Assembly (NCBI RefSeq): GCF_009389715.1
Contig: NC_052399.1
Span: 9,798,585-9,862,584, forward strand
Length of the DNA stretch: 64,000 nucleotides
Origin: Phoenix dactylifera
Taxonomy: Eukaryota; Streptophyta; Magnoliopsida; Arecales; Arecaceae
Direction: 5' to 3'
The notes below the pieces were generated by a model, which ran no database searches, was not told where the DNA came from, and saw only the letters and a list, made by a program, of their open reading frames with translations. Numbering within the stretch: the stretch's first letter is position 1; the number at the start of each line of letters is the position of its first letter. Below are positions 12,281-24,200 of the stretch, one piece after another. The position numbers and the translations under genes are program-made.

Positions 12281-15200
12281 ATGGAGAGGAGCGTGCCGGT
12301 GAGGAAGCCGCACACCTCGACGGCGGATCTGCTGACGTGGCCGGAGGCGCCACCGGAGGATCCACCGGCGGCGGACTCGAAATCGCGCCGGCCGCACCAG
12401 GTACGACCGCCTCTGGCGGGGAATGCGGTGGCCTTTCCTTGAGTTATGGACTCTTACCGGCGGCTGACGGTGTTTTTTTCCCGGCGGACCCTTGCAGCCT
12501 TCGGGAGGGATCAGCAAGGTGCTGTTCGGGGGGCAGATGACGGAGGAGGAGGCGGACAGCGTGCTCAAGAGGTGAGATCTGGTCGATTTTGGACTTCGAT
12601 TCTGGGGTTTTCAAGTGCTTTTTGGTTCTTGATTTTGGGATCGAAATGCTTTTTTGTTTCTGCCTTCTAAAATGTTCTCTTCTGTGAAGTGCTCTGTTGT
12701 TAATGTCCTCATGATTCGAGGACAGTAGTTTTTTATAGCTAGGATTTTGTGAAAAATTATTTTGTAAAATAAAGATGTTCTTCGGATGAATCAAAAATGT
12801 CTTTTTTGGGTATCCGAAGAGTTGCTCTTTTTATGAGAGAGAAAGAGAGGAAAAAAGGAACAAGATTTTCTTTTGTTTTGATTTAATATGTCTGACCACG
12901 CCTTGAATTTGTGATTTCCTTCTAGTATAATAGTTATGGTGACCATCGAGGGCATGTCATAGGCCAAAGTTCTGAGTAACAAAATGAATATATTCATGAT
13001 TTGAACGTGTCAAACTGATTCTGAGATCTGCCTTATGGTAAGAGTTCAGTTGAAATGCATTACAGAATGTACATGAGTCGTTAGAAAATATATTATAACT
13101 GATTATACATAAATGATTTTGACGAATAACTTGAAAGAGACATGGTAGTTTATGAGGTACTTTATACATATGTATATGAACTCAAAAATATAAGATTTTT
13201 GACAGACCAAGTAAAGATGAGTTTTACTTATTGCTGAGCATGATCTTAAGAACAGGGTTAGAAACAATTTGAACCAAAACATTTGTAAATTGGATCAGGC
13301 TGGATTGTGAAGATGGTTGAGGACCCAAACAAGTAAATTAAGGTGTCTAGGATGATTTATAGATGACCAAAATAATCATGTTTTAGTCAGGTTGAGGAGA
13401 ATTTGTAGTCCAAGATTTCTCATTGAGATTTTAAAACCGATGGTGGCCATGAGCGACCATTGTTCCGATGGAATAGAAGATACTGTGCAGAGCAAGGAAG
13501 AAAGTCGTGCCACAGGGACTAGCTTCATGGAGTGCTATGTGTTGCCCAAGGTGACAACCCAAGAGGGGGGGGGTGAATTGGGTCTTTTAAAACCTTTTAA
13601 ACTACTTCTAATCTTTTAGATTAATTATGCTAAGTTGTATGGATGCTTAGTGAAGCTTAACCTTAGCAAGAGTATGATTCTAATCTAATCAACTATTAAG
13701 CAGTGGGTTCAATAAAAGATTAGTCTAATTTTGCCCTAGTATGCTATTCAATTTAATGATTGAGTAAATTGATTATGCTTGCAACTAAAGGATGCACGAA
13801 GAAGAGTTAAGCAAGCTTAATATCTAAGTAAGTGAGTGAGGAGGTCAGTCAACAAAGAGCATCACAAACACAACAAAAATATAGTGGTTCGGTGCACCCC
13901 AGCACCTACATCCACTCCCCAAGACCTCTTGGGAATTTCACTATAATCCTACCGATTACAGCCGGTTGTTTTACAAGCTCACAACCCAACTTGTTGTTTT
14001 ACGAGCGCACAACGAACTCGGTCGGTTTTCCCAGGCTCACCGACTAGAACCACTCCGATTGTTTTCCCGGGCTCACAATCAAACCCTTACACGTTGGTTT
14101 TACCCTCGGCTCACCAACAAACCTAAACCCCGTTGGTTTTCCCTTTGGCTCACCAACAAACCTTACACCGTTGGTTTTCCCTTTGGCTCACCAACAAACC
14201 TTTACCCCTTGATTCAATCCCGTGATTGAATCAAGTTACAAGATATTATAACAAAGTTTAAGATAAATCAAAGCTTCTTAAACAAGCAAATATAACACTA
14301 TAAGCAAATAGAGTAAAGTGAAGTCCTCAAACGAGTTTGGAAGATGAAGGAGCTCGACTTCTTCTTTACTTGACCCTCTTCTGATTTGGCACGAAGTGGA
14401 GGATCACTGAGGCAGCACACGGATGGAGAGGAAGCTTTGGGATTCACTTGGATGCTCTTCTTCCCTCTATTTCACTTTGAATGGCCCTTTTGTGCTTTTG
14501 GGAGATTTCCCTTGTAATCTGTTTGGAATCTCTTCCCTAAAAGTTCTCTCCCACTTCCATGAGTTCTCCCCTAGCTCTCTTCTTGTTTTTATAGCTTTAG
14601 ATGGAGTGGAAACAAGAATATAGCCGTTAGAGACAAAAATATAGCCGTTGGAACCAGTCTGCACCTCCTGACAATATTACCGTTGGGATCGGAGTCGACT
14701 CGCGCGATCAGGAGTCGACTCGGCTGTAGCGGGAGTCGACTCAAGCTTTTCCGGAGTCGACTCGGCAACTGTTCCAAATTTGAATTTTGTCCACTCGAGT
14801 CGACTCGACTATCCTGGGAGTCGACTCGAATCCCAGAGTCCGAACTCCCGATCCTCTGTCTTTTGGCTCGTCCAGTCTTGGAGTCGACTCGAACTTCCTT
14901 GGAGTCGACTCGGCTCTCAGTTTTCGAAAGTTGGTCTTCTGCCATCTTAGTGTAGTGCTGCCTTGGAGTCGACTCGAGCTGTCTGGGAGTCGACTCGAAT
15001 CTCAGAGTCGGAAAACTGATCCTCTGTATTTTGGAGCCGCGCTGCCTTGGAGTCGACTCGACTTGTCTTGGAGTCGACTCGCCTCTCAGAGACGAAAATA
15101 CCGTCTTCTGTCTTGGGGTTGCGCTGTCTTTGGAGTCGACTCGAACTTTGTGGGAGTCGACTCGAATCTCAGTGTCCAAAAACTGCTTCTCTGAGTTTTC

Positions 15201-18200
15201 CCTTGTGTACCACTGAGAGTCGACTCTCGCTTTCTTTGGAGTCGACCCGACAACCATTGGAGTCGACTCGCATTCCTCAGGAGTCGACTCGAATCTCAGG
15301 GTCGAAAATCCCTCTCTGACTTTTCTGCCTTTTACACCCTGGAGTCGACTCGTTCTACTCTCGAGTTGACTCGCCAAGCATTGGAGTCGACTCGAATTCC
15401 TCAGGAGTCGACTCGAAGACTATTCTTTTAAATTTTCCTTGAATTTGCTCCTCCAATTTGAATCTTTTGAACTTGAGACTTGGGCCAATAACTTGTAGCT
15501 TTCTTCCAACTTTTCTTGAGTGCTTTTAGAGGCCTTCTTGTGTTCTTCCAACTTGCTATGTTCCTTGCAACATAAATATCTTTCTCCTTGCAACATAAAC
15601 ATTAGTATCTATACTTCAAGGTTTTGTGATCATCAAAATCAATCTATGAATCAATCTTTGGGTCATCAATCTCCCCCTTTTTGATGATGACAAAACTTGG
15701 AGTATATGCAATATAAAAGATATTGTTTTCTAGAAGTAATACATAGCTAAGTTGCATGAAGTAGAAAACATATATATTTGAAACATACTTCATGATACTG
15801 CTTTAGATTCAATCAGCTTAACACAATCAATTTAAGCTGATTTGTACTCAATACAAAATACAAAAAGCATTATAAGCATATACTTAAATATTTCTCCCCC
15901 TTTTTGACAACATCAAAAAAAATAGGGAAACATTAAGCACAAATATTTCTTTTCCTTATTGTACTCTGATTTGAATGTTGAATTATTGCAAGAATATGAA
16001 TCATATAACTCAAGGCAATAATATTGGAATCAGATTAGTGAGCACAGATCAGAGCCAATTAAGATAATTTCAGAGCAGAACACATTGAATGTGATTTCAA
16101 GAAGTTTTCTAATTTGATACCACAGATAGTTTTCTAATCAAGTGTGGGTGGAATCTCTCTTAGGTTAATTCAAGAAGTACCACAAATGATATTCAATGAA
16201 AAGCACGAATGGAAGTCTAACATCTCTTCAATAATAAGTATGAAAGCTTGTTCATTTAAGATCTTTTGCCCAATCTATTAAGTGTTTTATCAACAGGAGA
16301 GCAATTTAATTAATTTTCAGAGTAACAGGTCAAAACCTATATATGTAAAAGACACATCATCATGTTGGATCATTAAGTCTTAATAACTTCAAAGTTCTTT
16401 AATGATAATAAGATCATTGGGGCACAAACACCAAAATATGAAATCATGCAACATGATTTCTTTAGAGACTTTCTTTTATCTCTGTAGAAAGTAAGCACAA
16501 TTTGATACATAACAATATGAATTGGCACACAATTTAAGTTCTAAAGTTCAAGTCAATTACACGTTATTCTCCCCCTTTTTCATTAAGTTAGAGGCTCTCA
16601 AGATTTGTAATTTGGTTCATGAGTGATGCATAAGATATACTAACCAAATAACACGCCTCAAGGTGTATCATAAAGATTTTCAGATTTAAATTTCAGATGA
16701 TACATATTGGAGAGTATTAGGATCACTTTTCATTTAGTATTCTTTCCCTCTCCTATAGATTCATGTAATTAAGTTCCATAAGACCTCTCCTTCTGAAATT
16801 TTCTTTCTCCCCCTCAATTGATCATTCCATTTAAGAGTTTAGAATCCTAAGATAATGTTCAACAAAATTGTCAATCTCAAAAATATATTTTCTATAAGTT
16901 TCAGCTTATTTTCATAAGACTCAAGGTTTGAGATAAGACAACCTTTATAGAACTCATCTCAAGGTAATTAAAGCATGTCTTGCAATATAAGGAGGTTCAT
17001 CAAAATCAATCCATAAAGTTCAAAGCATGCATCAAAATAAAGTGTCTTTGGGATAGGATACTGAATATCTAAAGCTCCCCCTCAAAAGATGCATTCTTCT
17101 TTAATCATTTTAAATTGTTGAATTTCAGATTATAGTGATAAACGTGAATAACACTGAAATTCTATGACATCGAGAATGTAGAGTAATCTAGTATTATTCA
17201 AAATTTGTAGCAATTACTCTTTCTAATCCTTTAAGAACAAGGTATGCTTCCTCTTCAACTTTGAGAAAATGTACTGAAATATTAATCAAAAATGATTCAT
17301 TTGAAGCTCAGTTTCTTTCAAAACCATTTACATTTTCTTTCTTTTAGACTCATTTGAGTGAGGTGAAATATTTCTAGGCTTTAAGATCATTCACTATATT
17401 AATGGAAGTCTTTTATAATGTAGGAGGGAAAAACATATAGATGATCATTGAGGTATATATTTTATAAACTTCAATTTCTTAATCACAGTTTTTCAGCTAT
17501 GTACACATGAAGCTCAATAAAATTTTAAATATTAAAATAAAGTCATATATTTAAAAATATTTGCTTGTAATCAAGATCATTGAAAGACACACCATTTAGA
17601 CCAATATGAGTACACTTTGAAGATAAGAAATGATATGTTTCGGAAGTGTATCGGAGCGATCAAAATAAATTCTGTTTTTCTTACATTAACATTTTATTTA
17701 GTAATCATATGGAGTTTAAACTTTTATACAAAATCATATTCTGAATTTCATAAAGATTTTCAATAGAGGCTTTTTAAGTCATAGTTTGAGATATGTATCT
17801 TTCACATTGTGGCTCATCTTAAATTATTACAAAATAAGGATATTTTAACAAGTATTAGAACATTATGTATCAAAGTTAGGCAATTAGAAAGATAGATCAA
17901 AATCAATTTATTTTTCCTAAATAGAGATACTCTTCTCTTCTCCTTTCTACAATTTTATTCGACTTTCAGATTTTAGAGATGATTATGAATGACAAATCTG
18001 AAATTTCTTTTCAATAGAACCAAACAAAAGATGTTATGTAGCAATTCAAACATTCAAACAAATTGTCCAAGGATGAAGCATTACAAAACATTGAGAATCA
18101 ATAAATCAAGACATCATACCATATGCAAAATATACCATGTGTTAAGTCATGCATTAAAATACTAAGTACAAGAATGTCAAGGATCAAAATCAATTCTTTT

Positions 18201-21200
18201 CAAATAAACTCCCCCTATTTATATATAATCTTGCACTGAGTTCATCCTTAAAGTATGTTTTCAAGTGTTTAAAAAATTGACTTGATTCTTCTTATATACT
18301 TTTATTAACTTTGTCTTTCATTTTTACTTTCTTATGCTCTATACTCTATTTGCTCCCTATCCGGTGGAGTTGGGAAGGGGCACGAGGTACTACCACTAGC
18401 CTCCCTCTTGTGCCGTCCCTAATATGCCCTACACCGAATAGTTGGGTCAAATAGTGCCGGGTACTACCACTAGCCTCCCCATTGGCACCATCCCTATGAT
18501 GAGCAATATAGAAAGGTTAAAATATTCACTCCAAACTCTCCCTGTTTGAGTGTAATTAATTATAGATTTTATCCCTTCCAAATGTGCCGAATATATTATG
18601 CTTGTTTTGCTTTTCCTTAAGGTTGAAGTGTTTGCCTCTACTTGGATTTTACTTCTCTTGAATAATATCCATTTTCTTTTCTTTATCTCTCTCTCTTTTT
18701 GTTATTCTCAAGTAATTTTCATGAGAGAGCAGAATAGAGAATTAATCTTACGTATCATATATATGTATATCATGCAAACAATATTTTCATTATGCTCAAG
18801 GTTTCATAACTTCTCACAAGTTATTTTACATCAACATTTTAAGCATATACTTGTGTATTTCATGGTTATGACATAGGCAAAGATATATTTTAGTTTGGGC
18901 AAACCATGAAATAATTTCTAAAAGTATAAGTCAGTCAATACACATATAGACATGATATCAAAAATTAATAATTAAAGAATTTAATCATGCCATAATAAGA
19001 TTTAAGTTACTGACTTTGCTCAACTAATTTGTGAGAAAGGTATCTAAATTACCTATTCATTATATGTTCTTCAAGCCAAACTAGATTTCTTATGTGTGAA
19101 CTTTTGGCTGAAGAAGATCCTCTCTCTTGTTTGCATGTAAATGTTTAGTGTATCTTTCATGAAGATATCCTTCAAGTTGAAATCTCTCATTTTTCTTTCT
19201 TGAAGGAAGGTCATTAGTTTCTTTAAGATACAAAGCATTCATCCAACATATATATTTTTTAACTAGATGACTCAATATAAGATATGACAATAGTTGCATG
19301 TTGAGTCACTTTACTCAAGAGATTGCCTAAATATAAGCAAGCACATATCATTTGAACTAAAGAGATAGATTCATTAACCAAGATAGTTTAAGTCAATTTA
19401 GTTTAGATTCTATTTGCTTAAGATAATTATCAATAAGATATGTTAACTATGTTTTAATCAATTTATCTTAAACATTTGTTTCTATCAAAATTCAGATTAT
19501 GATTCATTTGTTATCAATAAATTATGATTCATTAGAGTTAGATTGAAGTCTTGCATAAGGGCACATAATGATCACACAATCTGGTCTATTAGGTGTTTGA
19601 TGAAATAATTATTCTATCATGCTTTTGATGCTTGTTCCAAATCACATATTGCTTTATCATATTGGTAATGAGTGTTTTCAAATAAGGTGGTTATTTTACA
19701 TAGATTTTTTTTTTTTAAATGAAATAACCACATAGACGTATATTCTACACATTCATTTGACAGAATATAAAGCTCATAAAGCAAGCAAATGATAATGGTG
19801 ATCTTTACTTCTAATCATGCAAGAATTTCATCAAGATCTAATTCATCTTTTCTTGATTGAATCTTTTAGTAGTCACCAATTTTTCTTCATTAAGTGCATT
19901 TCTGAAAACTCAATTTGGTTCTAATTATTAACAAGTTTTCAGATTGTCATATGTAAAAGATTAAACATATCCATATATAATTTGATTTTAGTATCTTGAT
20001 AATGAATCATTAGTCTCATAAAGAATAAACTGAATTGATATTTCTTTAACTAGAATCTTTTCATTGAATATTCTATATGCATTGCTTGATGAATGATATC
20101 CAAGGATAGAAATATCTTTATCAGATTTGGCATTATTTTCATAAGAATATATCAGGTATAACGTGTACGACTGAAAAATATGAAAGATATGCAGTAGTTC
20201 ATTTTCTATTTTTCAGAAGATCAAATGGAGTTTTCATCAAATATAGACCTAATAGAAACCATATATATGACAAGCAATGATGATAGCTTTTAAATGACTA
20301 TCGTACAACATTGCCTTTTTCATTTCTTCAAGGATTCTATTAACCCTATTTTACTTATGGTGTTCTTTGGTGCAGAAATAATTGTATTCAATATTATTTC
20401 TGTGCACAACTTAATACAAAATTGGTTTTCAACACTATGCCATGATACTTCTTTTACTTTCATAGTTTGCAAACCTTTTTCATTTGATCCCTTTCACAAG
20501 ATTTAGCAAATGCAGAAAATACTTTAATTTTACTTGCCAAAAACAAATCCAATGTAAGCTTGTGAAAACTTAGTGATGGAAACAACATCTTTAGATTTAG
20601 AAATTGATTCTTGTTTGTTTCCTTAGTTAACATGCATAGTAAACTTTGACCTTGCAGAAGATATTCTAAGTAAACCAATGACAAGATCTTTTGAGATTAG
20701 GTCCATACTAGCATAAGTTAATTTTATATGCCAAAAAGAATTCTTTGATCATAGTATTTATAATACATATATTCAAAGATATACCAAGTACACATTTTCA
20801 TATCTATGATCAATGAACAATAATGCCATGGATAAAAACTCTCAGTCAAGCATATAGAGAATTCATTGAGTTATTCTTAGGAGAATTGATTTACCAAATT
20901 ATCCATCTATAAGTAAAGCATAATCTAGAAAGATGGAGTGATTTGGATATATTTTCTTTTCATATCAGAAATATCACTTATATCACAAGAAAAGAATGAT
21001 TAATACTTGCAAGATGTGTTTTAATCAACTAATAAAACAATTTCAGTATGAGAGGATGCGAGAATTACTGATTTCATTATTATTTTTTGTTAATAACTTT
21101 TTAAGTTTCTTTATGTTCCATGGGTACCTTGGTACACCTATGTGTCCATCCTCATTTTCTCATTTTGGGTACCCAAGCTTGCTTGAGTCCTTGAGAGTTA

Positions 21201-24200
21201 GGACATATGGTTCCTTTTGGAACCCATATCTGTTTAATAGTAATAACTTTACCATTTAATTTAATTATACTAGAACGATAGGTAAAGTTGTTATTCCCAT
21301 CCTTTTCATTTTTGAAATAAGTTATCTTATTTAATGGTTTGCTTGATAAATTGATAACCTTTTTCTCTAGAGATTTATGGCTAAGTGAAGGAGTCAAGCT
21401 AAATTTTGATTTATCAAAATCAGCATGTTGGCTTTCAAACATCATTTTTAATCTTTCTGAGCTTACGGTGAATTTGTTAATGCAAGATTTTAATTGATTA
21501 ATTTCTTCGCGTAAGTTTTGATTTTCTTTAATTAAGCTATGATTTTTCTGAATCAATTCTTCTGAAAATGACCTTAAGCTTTCATTTTCAGAATTTAGTT
21601 TCTTAAGATTTTTATTCTTTACAGTTAATTTTCTACATTCACTATACAACTCATGAAAAGCATTTAATAATTCATCATAAGAGAATTCTTCTTGAAAATC
21701 ATTTGAGCTAAGAGTAGATTCAGATTTTACCTTGTCTTCTTGTGCCATAAAGCACAAGTCAGTTACCTCTTGTAGTTTCTTGGAGCTAATATCATCATTG
21801 TTGCTCCTAACCTTTATTTTTTGGCTTGACTCTTTCTTGGTCAAGGCTTTCTTCCTTTTTATCTCTTTCTTCCTTTCTTCTTGCTTTCTCTTTTTCCTTG
21901 TCTTTAGGAAGCTGATTTGCCTCGGAGTCGACTCGGACCTTATTGGAGTCGACTCGGCTAGCTTGGGAGTCGACTCGGAACTACTTGGAGTCGACTCGTT
22001 CACAGGGTCTTCAAGACTGTGTCTCTGCCTTTCAGACTGTTCTTCTCTAGGAGTCGACTCGGACGAACTGGGAGTCGACTCGGCTACTGTGGAGGATTCT
22101 GCAATCTCATTGTTAGTACGCAATTGAAGCACATGTGAGCTAATCTGAGATTTATCATAAATAGTTTCTAAAGTATCCCAGATCTCCTTAGCAGATAAGC
22201 ATGCAGAAATTTCATTAAACTTCGTTTCATGAATAGCACAATATAATATGTTCATAGCATTAGCATTCAATTGTGCTAAGTCCTTTTCATTAATAGTTTT
22301 AGAGAGTGTATGAAGGTCATTTATTATGATTTTCCATAAATAATAGTTTTGTGATTGAATAAAAATGCGCATGCGTGCTTTCCAATATGTGTAGTCTATG
22401 CCATTAAACAGTGGAGGCCTATCAATTGATTGTCCTTCTCCTAGAAAACTATCTATTTGAGTTGTCATGATCTTTGGCTCTAGTCGGTTAAGACTACAAA
22501 TAATATTTGAGCACCTGCTCTGATACCACTTGTTGCCCAAGGTGACAACCCAAGAGGGGGGGGTGAATTGGGTCTTTTAAAACCTTTTAAACTACTTCTA
22601 ATCTTTTAGATTAATTATGCTAAGTTGTATGGATGCTTAGTGAAGCTTAACCTTAGCAAGAGTATGATTCTAATCTAATCAACTATTAAGCAGTGGGTTC
22701 AATAAAAGATTAGTCTAATTTTGCCCTAGTATGCTATTCAATTTAATGATTGAGTAAATTGATTATGCTTGCAACTAAAGGATGCACGAAGAAGAGTTAA
22801 GCAAGCTTAATATCTAAGTAAGTGAGTGAGGAGGTCAGTCAACAAAGAGCATCACAAACACAACAAAAATATAGTGGTTCGGTGCACCCCAGCACCTACA
22901 TCCACTCCCCAAGACCTCTTGGGAATTTCACTATAATCCTACCGATTACAGCCGGTTGTTTTACAAGCTCACAACCCAACTTGTTGTTTTACGAGCGCAC
23001 AACGAACTCGGTCGGTTTTCCCAGGCTCACCGACTAGAACCACTCCGATTGTTTTCCCGGGCTCACAATCAAACCCTTACACGTTGGTTTTACCCTCGGC
23101 TCACCAACAAACCTAAACCCCGTTGGTTTTCCCTTTGGCTCACCAACAAACCTTACACCGTTGGTTTTCCCTTTGGCTCACCAACAAACCTTTACCCCTT
23201 GATTCAATCCCGTGATTGAATCAAGTTACAAGATATTATAACAAAGTTTAAGATAAATCAAAGCTTCTTAAACAAGCAAATATAACACTATAAGCAAATA
23301 GAGTAAAGTGAAGTCCTCAAACGAGTTTGGAAGATGAAGGAGCTCGACTTCTTCTTTACTTGACCCTCTTCTGATTTGGCACGAAGTGGAGGATCACTGA
23401 GGCAGCACACGGATGGAGAGGAAGCTTTGGGATTCACTTGGATGCTCTTCTTCCCTCTATTTCACTTTGAATGGCCCTTTTGTGCTTTTGGGAGATTTCC
23501 CTTGTAATCTGTTTGGAATCTCTTCCCTAAAAGTTCTCTCCCACTTCCATGAGTTCTCCCCTAGCTCTCTTCTTGTTTTTATAGCTTTAGATGGAGTGGA
23601 AACAAGAATATAGCCGTTAGAGACAAAAATATAGCCGTTGGAACCAGTCTGCACCTCCTGACAATATTACCGTTGGGATCGGAGTCGACTCGCGCGATCA
23701 GGAGTCGACTCGGCTGTAGCGGGAGTCGACTCAAGCTTTTCCGGAGTCGACTCGGCAACTGTTCCAAATTTGAATTTTGTCCACTCGAGTCGACTCGACT
23801 ATCCTGGGAGTCGACTCGAATCCCAGAGTCCGAACTCCCGATCCTCTGTCTTTTGGCTCGTCCAGTCTTGGAGTCGACTCGAACTTCCTTGGAGTCGACT
23901 CGGCTCTCAGTTTTCGAAAGTTGGTCTTCTGCCATCTTAGTGTAGTGCTGCCTTGGAGTCGACTCGAGCTGTCTGGGAGTCGACTCGAATCTCAGAGTCG
24001 GAAAACTGATCCTCTGTATTTTGGAGCCGCGCTGCCTTGGAGTCGACTCGACTTGTCTTGGAGTCGACTCGCCTCTCAGAGACGAAAATACCGTCTTCTG
24101 TCTTGGGGTTGCGCTGTCTTTGGAGTCGACTCGAACTTTGTGGGAGTCGACTCGAATCTCAGTGTCCAAAAACTGCTTCTCTGAGTTTTCCCTTGTGTAC

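Larger units (their letters stand above)
13540..15668 (-). repeat. RE1 3' LTR (left copy)
   Basis: Begins TGTTGCCCAAGG and ends GGGTCATCA on the plus strand; on the element's own strand it runs from TGATGACCC to GGGCAACA. It contains the hairpin run (13964-14235) and the palindrome array (14690-15415). A 262-codon minus-strand frame (14589-15377) exists only because the palindrome array lacks stops in that frame; I do not call it a gene. Confidence 0.95.

Noticed and set aside
14589..15377. 262-codon minus-strand ORF in the RE1 LTR (also 23579-24367)
   Set aside because: It is the translation of the palindrome array, which lacks stops in this frame; the opposite strand is open too, and no domain is seen.
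14690..15415. CRISPR-like appearance of regularly repeated short words
   Set aside because: The repeat is only about 10-12 bases, spacing is irregular, the spacers resemble each other, and it lies in a eukaryotic LTR.
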